Assembly: GCA_023389745.1 (NCBI GenBank)
Contig: JAEWED010000244.1
Span: 1-61,586, forward strand
Length of the DNA: 61,586 nucleotides
DNA from: Actinomycetes bacterium
Lineage (GTDB): Bacteria; Actinomycetota; Acidimicrobiia; Acidimicrobiales; Microtrichaceae
Direction of reading: 5' to 3'
A program made the position numbers and the translations under genes. The number at the start of each line of letters is the position of its first letter. The first letter of the stretch is position 1. This document shows positions 41,340-49,088 of this stretch, one piece after another. The notes under the pieces were generated by a model, which was given only the letters and a program-made list of their open reading frames with translations, was not told where the DNA came from and did not search any database.

Positions 41340-42959
41340 TCAGAAGTCGCCGTCGGGCGACGAGAACGTCGGCGCCGCGACGGGCGCCTCGGCGACGACC
41401 GCCTCGGTGGTGAGGAACAGACCTGCGATCGACGCGGCGTTCTCCAACGCCGAACGCGTGACCTTCGCGGCGTCGATGATGCCCGCCGAGACCAGGTTCT
41501 CGAACTCGCCGGTCGCGGCGTTGTAGCCCTCGGCGGGGTCGCCCAGCGAGCGGACCTTCGCCACGATCACCCCGCCGTCCTGTCCGGCGTTCTCGGCGAT
41601 CTGACGCAACGGCCCCGACAGCGACTCGGCCACGATGCGCGCACCGGTCGCTTGGTCGCCCTCGAGCGTGGCGGCCAGGTCCTCGACCGCGGAGACGGCC
41701 CGCAGCAGCGTCACCCCACCGCCGGCGACCACGCCCTCTTCGATCGCGGCCTTGGTCGTGGACACCGCGTCCTCGATGCGGTGCTTCTTCTCCTTCAGCT
41801 CGACCTCGGTCGCGGCGCCGACCTTCAGCACCGCGACACCGCCCGACAGCTTCGCGAGGCGCTCCTGGAGCTTCTCGGCGTCGTAGTCGGAGTCGGTGTG
41901 CTCGATCTCGGCCTTGATCTGTGCGATGCGCCCGGCGAGCTCGTCCGCGGTGCCCCGACCGTTGATGATGGTCGTCTCGTCCTTGCCCACCACGACCCGG
42001 TCCGCCTCGCCGAGCACGTCGAGCCCGATGGACTCCAGCTGCAGTCCCACCTCTTCGGCCACGACCTGGCCGCCGGTCAGGATCGCCATGTCGGCCAGCA
42101 TCGCCTTGCGCCGATCACCGAAGCCGGGCGCCTTGACCGCCACCGACGAGAACGTGCCGCGGATCTTGTTCACGACCAGCGCCGCGAGCGCCTCGCCGTC
42201 GACGTCCTCGGCCACGACCACCAGCGGACGCGAGGTCTGCATCACCTTCTCGAGCAGCGGCACGAGCTCGCGCAGGTTCGACACCTTGGAGCTGACGAAC
42301 AACACGTAGGGGTTCTCGAGCACCGCCTCCATCCGGTCGGTGTCGGTCACCATGTACGGCGAGATGTAGCCCTTGTCGAAGCGCATGCCCTCGACGAGGT
42401 CCATGTCGATGCCAAAGGTGTTGGACTCCTCGACGGTGATCACGCCGTCCTTGCCCACCTTGTCGATCGCCTCGGAGATGATCCGGCCGATCTCGGGATC
42501 GGCGGAGGAGACACCGGCCACCTGCGCGATCTGGTCCTTGGAGTCGATCTCGATGGCGAGCTCCCTGATCCGCGCGACCGCGGCCTGCGCACCCGCCTGG
42601 ATGCCGCGTTGCACCCCGACCGGGTTGGCACCTGCGGCCAGGTTGCGCAGCCCCTGGCTCACCATCGACCAGGCGAGCACCGTCGCGGTCGTCGTGCCGT
42701 CGCCGGCGACGTCGTCGGTCTTCTTGGCGACCTCCTTCACCAGGCTGGCGCCGACGTTCTCGAAGGGGTCGTCGAGCTCGATGTCCTTGGCGATGGACAC
42801 GCCGTCGTTCGTGATCGTCGGGGCACCCCACGCCTTGTCGAGCACGACGTTGCGGCCCTTCGGGCCGAGGGTGACGCGCACCGCGTCCGCCAGCTGGTCC
42901 ATGCCCGACTCGAGCTTGCGGCGGGCGTCGTCGTCGAAGGAGATCGTCGTAGCAGCCAT
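41340..42959 (-). CDS. groEL: Chaperonin GroEL (60 kDa)
   Basis: A 539-residue chaperonin. VTLGPKGRNVVLDKAWGAP, AGDGTTTATVLAWSM (ATP-binding Asp) and VVAGGGVTLLRA are conserved. The C-terminus ends FSSPDGDF and lacks the GGM repeats of the classical chaperonin tail. No groES lies beside it, so it is probably a second GroEL copy. TACAAC lies seven bases before the ATG, overlapping a half-CIRCE-like element. It starts at 42959 and reads toward hemQ. Confidence 0.95.
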   Translation of the reverse strand: MAATTISFDDDARRKLESGMDQLADAVRVTLGPKGRNVVLDKAWGAPTITNDGVSIAKDIELDDPFENVGASLVKEVAKKTDDVAGDGTTTATVLAWSMVSQGLRNLAAGANPVGVQRGIQAGAQAAVARIRELAIEIDSKDQIAQVAGVSSADPEIGRIISEAIDKVGKDGVITVEESNTFGIDMDLVEGMRFDKGYISPYMVTDTDRMEAVLENPYVLFVSSKVSNLRELVPLLEKVMQTSRPLVVVAEDVDGEALAALVVNKIRGTFSSVAVKAPGFGDRRKAMLADMAILTGGQVVAEEVGLQLESIGLDVLGEADRVVVGKDETTIINGRGTADELAGRIAQIKAEIEHTDSDYDAEKLQERLAKLSGGVAVLKVGAATEVELKEKKHRIEDAVSTTKAAIEEGVVAGGGVTLLRAVSAVEDLAATLEGDQATGARIVAESLSGPLRQIAENAGQDGGVIVAKVRSLGDPAEGYNAATGEFENLVSAGIIDAAKVTRSALENAASIAGLFLTTEAVVAEAPVAAPTFSSPDGDF

Positions 42960-42969
42960 GAAGCCCGTT

Positions 42970-42996
42970 GTAGCACTCGATCAGGCCCGTTGCCGA
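42970..42996. promoter_or_regulatory. Degenerate CIRCE-like element at groEL
   Basis: GTAGCACTC at 42970-42978 matches the CIRCE left arm (TTAGCACTC) at 8 of 9 positions. After the canonical 9-base spacer the right arm at 42988-42996 matches at only 4 of 9. It overlaps the candidate -10. HrcA control is possible but unproven. Confidence 0.35.
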
Positions 42997-43023
42997 GGGT
43001 CCAGCTGCCGCTGACCGGGACGC

Positions 43024-43377
43024 TCAGTTGTCGTCGGCGGGGTCGCGGATCACGACCAGGGAGCGCGTCGGATCATCGGGATCGAGGTAGAGCTCGATCG
43101 GGCGCGGCGGCGGGTCGCCGTCGACGTGCTGCTCGACCACCGGCTTGTCGTCCTTGGGCGGCTCGATGATGTCGCGCAGGCCGAGCATGCCCGCCGCCAG
43201 CAGCGAGGCACCCGCGGACTTGCGGTACTTCGACGGGATCCGGTCGGCCGTCCGGGGTGGCTCCGGCACCGGCAACACCCCCGGCGGGGCGTCCGGGCCG
43301 TACAGCTCCTCGTCGGACAGCCGCGACGGCTCCTCGTGATCCGTCGGGAGCACCCCGAACTCGTCGTCGCCGTCCAT
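43024..43377 (-). CDS. Hypothetical acidic protein, unknown function
   Basis: A 117-residue acidic protein, low in complexity at both ends (Asp/Glu/Pro). A central basic/hydrophobic stretch, SKYRKSAGASLLAAGMLGLRD, could be an amphipathic or membrane-associating helix. The end, PIELYLDPDDPTRSLVVIRD, looks like two beta strands. No family is recognised. ATG 43377 has TACAGT six bases upstream. Confidence 0.6.
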   Translation of the reverse strand: MDGDDEFGVLPTDHEEPSRLSDEELYGPDAPPGVLPVPEPPRTADRIPSKYRKSAGASLLAAGMLGLRDIIEPPKDDKPVVEQHVDGDPPPRPIELYLDPDDPTRSLVVIRDPADDN

Positions 43378-43383
43378 GACGCA

Positions 43384-43389
43384 ACTGTA
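43384..43389 (-). promoter_or_regulatory. Leaderless -10 element for the gene at 43024-43377
   Basis: TACAGT on the minus strand, six bases before ATG 43377. Confidence 0.6.
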
Positions 43390-43437
43390 GGAGGAGCACC
43401 CCGCGAGAGGGTCCTCGCCCCTGGCAGCTCCGGCTCG

Positions 43438-43713
43438 TCAGCCTCCGGCGACCGCCGGGATGATCGAGACGGTCTCACCGTCGGGCACGGGGGTGCCGAC
43501 GCCGTCGAGGTAGCGCACGTCGTCGTCCGCCACGAACACGTTGACGAAGCGGCGCAGGTTGCCCTCGTCGTCGAAGAGACGCTCCTTGAACCCCGGGTGG
43601 GCGGACTCGAGCGCGGTCAGGACCTCTCCCACCGTCGCACCCTCGACCTCGACCTGGGCCGATCCGCCGGTCAGTGTCCGCAGGGTCGTGGGAATTCGGA
43701 TGGTCACGCTCAT
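43438..43713 (-). CDS. MoaD/ThiS-family ubiquitin-like sulfur carrier
   Basis: A 91-residue beta-grasp protein ending VAGG, the di-glycine tail that is adenylated and thiocarboxylated. VTIRIPTTLRTLTGG, VGEVLTALESAHPGFKERLFD and NVFVADDDVRYLDGVGTPV are typical of the actinobacterial MoaD-like form linked to cysteine or molybdopterin synthesis (CysO-like). Its partner ligase is not in view. The frame is open to 43791, but GGAGG before ATG 43713 and family length decide the start. Confidence 0.9.
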   Translation of the reverse strand: MSVTIRIPTTLRTLTGGSAQVEVEGATVGEVLTALESAHPGFKERLFDDEGNLRRFVNVFVADDDVRYLDGVGTPVPDGETVSIIPAVAGG

Positions 43714-43900
43714 CGGGGGGTCCTCCATGTGTGCCGCCGGCGGCGCCGTCGCGTCGAGCGGGTCGCCGGATGGTATCGGCAGAGCAACCACGTCGGCACG
43801 CCTGCCCTTCCCCGGGCAGTTTCACCCCCGCCTGCCGCGTGACCGGCGCCTCTGGCCAGCCACTACCGTGAGGACGCGTCTGTCGAGGAGGTGACGACTG

Positions 43901-44845
43901 ATGACCACGGCGGAGCCGTCGGTGGAGCACCTGTCTCCCGGCATTCGGAACTTCCACCACGCCGAGTTCGACGTCGCGCGCCTGCTCGCCGCCAAGGGCA
44001 CCACGACGGTGTCGGTCTGCCTGCCCGCCCGCAACGAGGCCGCGACGGTCGGCACGATCGTCGCGACGCTCCGCGACGAGCTGCTCACCCCCGGCGTGAT
44101 CGACGAGGTCGTCGTCATCGACGACCACTCCACCGACGACACCGCAGCCGTCGCACGTGCCGCCGGAGCGGTCGTCGTCGACTCGGCGTCGGTCCTGCCG
44201 GCCTACGGCGGCGGCCACGGCAAGGGCGAGGTGCTCTGGAAGTCGCTCTACGTGACAGAGGGCGACATCGTCGTGTGGTGCGACGCCGACATCTCGCAGT
44301 TCGGTGCCCGCTTCGTCACCGGGCTGCTCGGCCCGCTGCTGTGCGAGCCCGACGTCGACCTCGCCAAGGGCTACTACCACCGACCCGAGTTCGAACGAGA
44401 AGGCGGCGGCCGAGTGACCGAGCTCGTCGCCCGCCCGCTCATGTCGCTGCTGTTCCCCGAGCTCACGTCGCTGTTCCAGCCGCTCTCGGGTGAGTATGGC
44501 GGCCGGCGCAGCGTGCTGGAGCGCCTGCCGTTCGTGCAGGGCTACGGCGTCGACATGGGTCTGCTCATCGACCTGTCGCAGCGGTTCGGCGTGTCGGGGT
44601 TGGTGCAGGTCGACCTCGACGTGCGCCACCACCGCAACCGCAGCCTGAGCGACCTCTCGCCGCAGGCGCTGGCCATCATCCAGACGATGCTGCGGCGCGT
44701 CGATCCGACGCTGGTGCCGGCGGTGGCCGAGCTGATCCGCCCCGGCGGCGACGACGTCACCGTCGACGTGACCGAGCGACCGCCGATGATCGACGTCGAC
44801 AGCTACGCACGACGTCGTGCGCAGCTCCGCATCGCCGAGCGCTGA
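43901..44845 (+). CDS. gpgS: Glucosyl-3-phosphoglycerate synthase
   Basis: A 314-residue GT-A enzyme (GT81) that joins glucose from UDP-glucose to 3-phosphoglycerate, first step to glucosylglycerate and methylglucose lipopolysaccharides. VCLPARNEAATVG, VIDDHSTDDT, WCDADISQFG (metal-binding DxD-like) and YGGRRSVLERLPFVQGYGV are conserved. A TACCGT promoter-like hexamer at 43864 and GAGGAGGTGA before the ATG indicate a leadered message. No gpgP phosphatase is adjacent; a glycerate kinase is. Its stop is in the first unit of a 14-base array. Confidence 0.9.
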   Translation: MTTAEPSVEHLSPGIRNFHHAEFDVARLLAAKGTTTVSVCLPARNEAATVGTIVATLRDELLTPGVIDEVVVIDDHSTDDTAAVARAAGAVVVDSASVLPAYGGGHGKGEVLWKSLYVTEGDIVVWCDADISQFGARFVTGLLGPLLCEPDVDLAKGYYHRPEFEREGGGRVTELVARPLMSLLFPELTSLFQPLSGEYGGRRSVLERLPFVQGYGVDMGLLIDLSQRFGVSGLVQVDLDVRHHRNRSLSDLSPQALAIIQTMLRRVDPTLVPAVAELIRPGGDDVTVDVTERPPMIDVDSYARRRAQLRIAER

Positions 44846-44893
44846 CCAAGCAGCGCTGACCAGGTAGCGCTGACCCGGCAGCGCTGACCCGGC
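44838..44893. repeat. 14-bp tandem repeat, 4 copies, at the gpgS stop
   Basis: Units start at 44838, 44852, 44866 and 44880, sharing AGCGCTGACC. The first carries the last residue and stop of gpgS, and the array nearly fills the gap to the convergent glycerate kinase gene. Confidence 0.9.
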
Positions 44894-44896
44894 CGT

Positions 44897-45889
44897 TCAG
44901 CCGAGCACCCGGTCGAGCAGCAACGGGACCGCGTCGGCGAGCGCAGCGTCGGTCTCGCCGAGGGCGCGCTCGCGGCCGAACTCCTCGACCAGCGACACCG
45001 TCGGCAACGGGACCTCGGTGCCCTCGAGCACCTCGCCGACGATCGCGCCGACCGGCACGCCGAGCGACGACGCCAGGTCGTGCACCCCACCGACGACCTT
45101 GCCGTCGAAGGACTCGGCGTCCATCAGCCCCTCGCCGGTGACGACCACGTCGGCGCTCTCGACCAGCTCGTCGAGGTCGAGGTGCTCGGCGACCAGGTCG
45201 AACCCGTCGAGCAGCGTCGCCCCCGCCGCCGCAAGGCCACCCGCGAGCCCGCCCGCCGCGCCGGCACCCTCGAGGTCCGAGACGTCGACCCCGTACTCGT
45301 CGAGGTACACCTGCACGAGCCGTTCGAGACGGCGTTCGAGCAGCTCGACCTGTGCGGGGGACGCACCCTTCTGCGGGGCGAAGACACGCGCCGCGTCGAC
45401 GAAGCCCAGGCGCACGTCGCAGGCGACGACCAGCTCGACGCCGCGCAGCCGCTGCAGCGGCATCATCGCCCGCAGCGCGCCCAGACCGCCGTCGGTCGTC
45501 GCGGAGCCGCCCACGCCGACCACGATGCGCTTCGCTCCCGCGTCCAGCGCCGCCGCGACCAGCTCACCGGTCCCGTAGGTCGACGCGACGACCGGATCGT
45601 TCTCCTCGGCTCCCCCGACGAGCGCCAGTCCCGACGCACGGGCCATCTCGATCACGGCGGTGCGTCCGGCCATCCGCCAGCGCGCCTCGACGGGGTCGCC
45701 GAGCGGATCGGTCACCGTCGTGGTCCGGTTCGCTCCCCCGAGGACCTCGAGCAGCCCCTCGCCGCCGTCGGCCAGCGGCACGGGGACCGCCTCGTGGCCC
45801 AGCGACTCGACCGCAGTGGCGATGACCGTCGCCGCGCGAGCGGCCGAGGACGTGCCCCTGAACTTGTCCGGCGCCACGACGATCTTCAC
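44897..45889 (-). CDS. Glycerate kinase (GarK/GlxK type)
   Basis: A 330-residue type-1 glycerate kinase. VKIVVAPDKFRGTSSA opens it; VPLADGGEGLLEVL, VVGVGGSATTDGGLGAL and VVTGEGLMDAESFDGKVVGGV are signature segments. It phosphorylates D-glycerate, probably at O2. Placed against gpgS it could recycle glycerate released from glucosylglycerate; this is inference. GTG 45889 is fixed by TAGGCT at 45897-45902. It is slightly shorter than the usual 370-380 residues of E. coli homologues. Confidence 0.9.
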   Translation of the reverse strand: MKIVVAPDKFRGTSSAARAATVIATAVESLGHEAVPVPLADGGEGLLEVLGGANRTTTVTDPLGDPVEARWRMAGRTAVIEMARASGLALVGGAEENDPVVASTYGTGELVAAALDAGAKRIVVGVGGSATTDGGLGALRAMMPLQRLRGVELVVACDVRLGFVDAARVFAPQKGASPAQVELLERRLERLVQVYLDEYGVDVSDLEGAGAAGGLAGGLAAAGATLLDGFDLVAEHLDLDELVESADVVVTGEGLMDAESFDGKVVGGVHDLASSLGVPVGAIVGEVLEGTEVPLPTVSLVEEFGRERALGETDAALADAVPLLLDRVLG

Positions 45890-45896
45890 GGCCGAG

Positions 45897-45902
45897 AGCC
45901 TA
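45897..45902 (-). promoter_or_regulatory. Leaderless -10 element for the glycerate kinase
   Basis: TAGGCT on the minus strand, seven bases before GTG 45889. Confidence 0.65.
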
Positions 45903-45934
45903 CGGCGGCGTTCCCGGGCGCCTTCGCCCCGGGC

Positions 45935-45966
45935 CGCCTGTGCCCCGAGTCGCCTGTGCCCCGAGT
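45935..45966. repeat. 16-bp direct repeat in the divergent promoter region
   Basis: CGCCTGTGCCCCGAGT occurs at 45935-45950 and again at 45951-45966, immediately before the otsA -10. It may be a duplicated regulator site or simple slippage. Confidence 0.8.
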
Positions 45967-45975
45967 CGGCAGCCC

Positions 45976-45981
45976 TAGGGT
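45976..45981 (+). promoter_or_regulatory. Leaderless -10 element for otsA
   Basis: TAGGGT, eight bases before ATG 45990. Confidence 0.6.
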
Positions 45982-45989
45982 GGTCGCCC

Positions 45990-47405
45990 ATGTCTTCGCA
46001 GGGCCGCAACGCAGCCACCGGCCGACCCGTCGTGATCGTCTCCAACCGTGGACCCCTCAGCTACCGCGTCGACGGCGGCGAGCTCGTCGCCAAGCGAGGC
46101 GCCGGCGGCCTGGTGTCGGGCCTCGCGCCACTCGTCGAGGAGGGCCACGCCCGCTGGATCGCCGCGGCGCTCTCCGACGGCGACCGGGTCGCGGCCCTCG
46201 CTGGTGGGACTGCTGCAGGGCGGACCTCGGCCGAGGGCTTGTCGGTCGACCTGCTGGCCGTCGACCCCGACGACCTGGACCGCGCCTACGACGTCATCTC
46301 GAACCGGACGCTGTGGTTCCTGCACCACGGCCTGTACGACCTGACCCGCGACCCGGCCTACGACACCGACTGGTGGGACGCGTGGGCCGCGTACCGGCGG
46401 ATCAACGAGTCGTTCGCCCGGGCGGTCGTCGACACCGCCGCCGAGGGCGCAGCGGTGCTCGTGCAGGACTACCACCTGACGCTGCTCGGCCCGACCGTCG
46501 CCGCGCACCGGCCCGATCTGTCGCTGGTGCACTTCCACCACACGCCCTTCGCCGGCCCCGACACGCTGCGCGTCATGCCGCCGGCGGCGCGTGAGGAGAT
46601 GCTCGGCGCGCTCGCGTCGCTGCAGGCCTGCGGGTTCCACACCGACGACTGGGCGGCGAACTTCCGGGCGGATGTCGACCGCTGGATCGGCGAAGGGACC
46701 CGCGCCGAGGTGTTCACGTCGTCGTTGTCGACCGACCCCGACGACATCCGCGCCACCGCGGCGTCGGTCGCGTGCCAGGGCCAGTACGAGGAGCTCGACC
46801 GACGACTCGGCGACCGCCGCCTCATCGTGCGCGTCGATCGCATGGAGCTGTCGAAGAACATCGTTCGCGGCTTCCACGCCTACGACCTGCTGCTCGAGCG
46901 ACGTCCCGACCTGCGGGGCCGGGTCGTGTTCCTCGCGTGCTGCTACCCGTCGCGGGAGAACGTGCCCGAGTACGCCCGCTACCGCGACGAGGTCGAGGCG
47001 GCCGCGCGGTCGGTCAACGAGCGTTGGGGCACCGACGACTGGACCCCGGTCGAGCTCGAGACCGACGACGACTACCCCCGGTCGGTCGCGGCGCTGCGCC
47101 GCTACGACGTGCTGCTGGTGAACCCGATCCGCGACGGGCTGAACCTGGTCGCGAAGGAGGGCCCGCTGGTCAACGAGCGCGACGGTCGTGTGGTGCTGTC
47201 GACCGAAGCCGGCGCCTGGTCCGAGCTGGCTCCGGCGGTGCGCGGCGTCGCGCCCTTCGATCTCTGCGACACCGCCGACGCGCTCGCCGAGTCGCTGGAC
47301 CTGTCGGCGTCGGCCAGCGCCGCGGCCGCCGCGGAGCTGCGCACGCTGGTCGCTCGACGGACCCCCGCCGATTGGCTCGCCGACCAGCTCGCTGCGGCAG
47401 GATGA
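45990..47405 (+). CDS. otsA: Alpha,alpha-trehalose-phosphate synthase (GT20)
   Basis: A 471-residue GT20 enzyme that makes trehalose-6-phosphate from UDP- or ADP-glucose and glucose-6-phosphate. VIVSNRGPLSYRVDGGE, VQDYHLTLLGP, VHFHHTPFAGPD, RVDRMELSKNIVRGF and VNPIRDGLNLVAKEG are the family motifs; the RVDRMELSKN version differs from E. coli OtsA and is typical of the actinobacterial branch, which also has related pseudo-disaccharide synthases. otsB lies on the opposite strand beyond the nitrobindin gene. Its stop overlaps the next ATG (ATGA). Confidence 0.9.
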   Translation: MSSQGRNAATGRPVVIVSNRGPLSYRVDGGELVAKRGAGGLVSGLAPLVEEGHARWIAAALSDGDRVAALAGGTAAGRTSAEGLSVDLLAVDPDDLDRAYDVISNRTLWFLHHGLYDLTRDPAYDTDWWDAWAAYRRINESFARAVVDTAAEGAAVLVQDYHLTLLGPTVAAHRPDLSLVHFHHTPFAGPDTLRVMPPAAREEMLGALASLQACGFHTDDWAANFRADVDRWIGEGTRAEVFTSSLSTDPDDIRATAASVACQGQYEELDRRLGDRRLIVRVDRMELSKNIVRGFHAYDLLLERRPDLRGRVVFLACCYPSRENVPEYARYRDEVEAAARSVNERWGTDDWTPVELETDDDYPRSVAALRRYDVLLVNPIRDGLNLVAKEGPLVNERDGRVVLSTEAGAWSELAPAVRGVAPFDLCDTADALAESLDLSASASAAAAAELRTLVARRTPADWLADQLAAAG

Positions 47406-48229
47406 ACGCCCGGGCCGACAGCGAGGACCGAGCGGGACGAGTGAGGGACGAGAGAGTGGACGACGAGGCGAGCGCGAACAGCAACCCGACCGGCCCTGAC
47501 ATCTACGGACCTGACATCTACGGCCCTGACATCTACAGCGAGCCGGACGTCGACCCCGACACGTTGGCGAACCTCGGCCCGCTCGCCCCGCTCGCCGGCA
47601 TCTGGGAGGGCACGACGGGAGCGGACGAGCACCCCGAGTCCTACGGCACCGGCCGTGACGTCTTCCTCGAGCGCTACGAGGCACAACCGATCGACGGGCA
47701 GACGAACGGGCCGCAGCTGTTCTACGGCCTGCGCTACCACACCCACATCGTCGAGCCCGGCAAGGTCGAGACGTTCCACGACCAGGTCGGCTACTGGCTC
47801 TGGGAGCCCGCCGCCGAGACCGTCGTGATGACCCTCGGCATCCCCCGCGGCCAGGTGCTGCTCGCGGGCGGGTCCGTCGCGCGCGACGCCACCGAGTTCG
47901 AGCTGCACGCAGCAGTCGGCTCGGAGACCTACGGCATCGTGTCCAACCCGTTCCTCGACCGTGCGTTCCGCACGACCAGCTACCGCATCCACGTCCAGGT
48001 GCACCCGGACGGCACGTGGTCCTACGAGGAGGAGGGGATCATGGAGATCCCTGGACGTGACGAGCCGTTCCACCACATCGACCGCAACACGCTGCACCGG
48101 GTCGCGGCACCCACGCCGAACCCGACGGCGCTCGCCGCGGTCACCCAGGGCGCGCAGGGCCCGCTGGACGGGAGCCTGGGCATCGGCAGCCTGCGGGGCA
48201 TCCCCCAGCAGGGCTCCGCGCTGGAGTGA
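47402..48229 (+). CDS. Nitrobindin-like heme-binding beta-barrel (DUF1794/THAP4 domain) protein
   Basis: A 275-residue protein. Residues about 55-230 form a ten-strand beta-barrel with LAPLAGIWEGTTGAD (the GxWxGxG-type start). The proximal heme His is likely in the segment EPFHHIDRNTLHRV. Relatives bind ferric heme and handle nitric oxide or peroxynitrite. The N-terminal extension holds three copies of GPDIY. ATGA overlap couples it to otsA. Its last codons and stop are the first unit of a 17-base tandem array. Confidence 0.85.
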   Translation: MNARADSEDRAGRVRDERVDDEASANSNPTGPDIYGPDIYGPDIYSEPDVDPDTLANLGPLAPLAGIWEGTTGADEHPESYGTGRDVFLERYEAQPIDGQTNGPQLFYGLRYHTHIVEPGKVETFHDQVGYWLWEPAAETVVMTLGIPRGQVLLAGGSVARDATEFELHAAVGSETYGIVSNPFLDRAFRTTSYRIHVQVHPDGTWSYEEEGIMEIPGRDEPFHHIDRNTLHRVAAPTPNPTALAAVTQGAQGPLDGSLGIGSLRGIPQQGSALE

Positions 48230-48331
48230 GATCAGACCTGGAGTGAGCTCCGCGCTGGAGTGAGATCCGCGCTGGAGTGAGATCAGACCTGGAGTGAGAT
48301 CCGCGCTGGAGTGAGATCAGTCCTGCAGTGA
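48221..48331. repeat. 17-bp tandem array, 6-7 copies, filling a convergent gap
   Basis: CTGGAGTGAG recurs at 48221, 48238, 48255, 48272, 48289 and 48306, with a degraded copy (CTGCAGTGAC) at 48323. The first unit encodes the end and stop of the nitrobindin-like protein; the array runs over the otsB stop at 48317. Confidence 0.95.
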
Positions 48332-49072
48332 CCGCAGCAGCGCGAGCGACCCCGCCGGCCCGTCGACCATGACGTCGGCCCGTTCACGCAGCGTCGGCGA
48401 GAGCTCGTCGCTCTCGACCCCGATCTTCCACACCGGGCGCCCGGTCGCCGCCAGCTGATCCAGGGCGTCGAACGCCGGCAGGTCGCCCACGTCGTCGCCC
48501 AGGTAGAGGACGGCTCCGTCGGATCCGTCGGCAAGGCGCAGCAGTGCGGTGCCCTTGTCCTCGTCGATGGGAGGGTGCAGCTCGACGCTGCGACGAGCAC
48601 CTCGGACCTCGAGCCCTGCTGCCCGGGCCGCATTCGCGGCGAAGTCACCGACCTGCTCGGCCAGCTCCGGATGGGTCCGGTAGTGCAGCGTGATCGACAG
48701 GCCCTTCAGCTCGACGAGCATCCCGTGTGGGCCCTCGCTCGTGGCGCGCTGCGCGACCTCGGCCATGGTGGCACGCCACTCCGGCGCGTCGGGATGCTCG
48801 ACGAGCTCCCCGCGTCGGCGCATCTCGAGCCCGTACAACCCGACGAGCGTCAGCTGCTCAGGCAGGTGCTGCACCAGGAACGAGAGGGGACGCCCGGACA
48901 CGACGGCGACCTCGTGGCCCCGCGCTGCGAGCGCGGTGAGCACCTCGACGGCTCCGACGATCGGTCGAGCGGCGGTGGGATCCTCGACGATCGGGGCGAG
49001 TGTGCCGTCGAAGTCGGTCGCGACGAGCGAACCCGGCACCAGCCGTGGTGCGCCGTGGCGATCGGCGGGCAT
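48317..49072 (-). CDS. otsB: Trehalose-6-phosphate phosphatase
   Basis: A 251-residue HAD phosphatase. LVATDFDGTLAPIVEDP holds the nucleophile Asp; VVSGRPLSFL, VELKGLSITLHYR and LYLGDDVGDLPAFDAL complete the HAD and cap signatures. It releases trehalose from the OtsA product. A dual role on other sugar phosphates cannot be excluded. The open frame extends into Arg/Pro-rich sequence; ATG 49072 is 16 bases after the LytR_C stop and gives family length. Confidence 0.9.
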   Translation of the reverse strand: MPADRHGAPRLVPGSLVATDFDGTLAPIVEDPTAARPIVGAVEVLTALAARGHEVAVVSGRPLSFLVQHLPEQLTLVGLYGLEMRRRGELVEHPDAPEWRATMAEVAQRATSEGPHGMLVELKGLSITLHYRTHPELAEQVGDFAANAARAAGLEVRGARRSVELHPPIDEDKGTALLRLADGSDGAVLYLGDDVGDLPAFDALDQLAATGRPVWKIGVESDELSPTLRERADVMVDGPAGSLALLRSLQD

Positions 49073-49088
49073 CGGTCGGCGACCGGGG

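Noticed and set aside
40368..43169. 933-codon open frame opposite hemQ and groEL
   Set aside because: Shadow frame with no motif; hemQ and groEL are unambiguous.
48221..48331. CRISPR array
   Set aside because: Repeats are 17 bp, directly adjacent without unique spacers, and no cas gene is present.
48317..49072. GpgP or mannosyl-3-phosphoglycerate phosphatase instead of OtsB
   Set aside because: Motif order and cap sequence fit trehalose phosphatase better; a role on glucosyl-3-phosphoglycerate cannot be shown from sequence.
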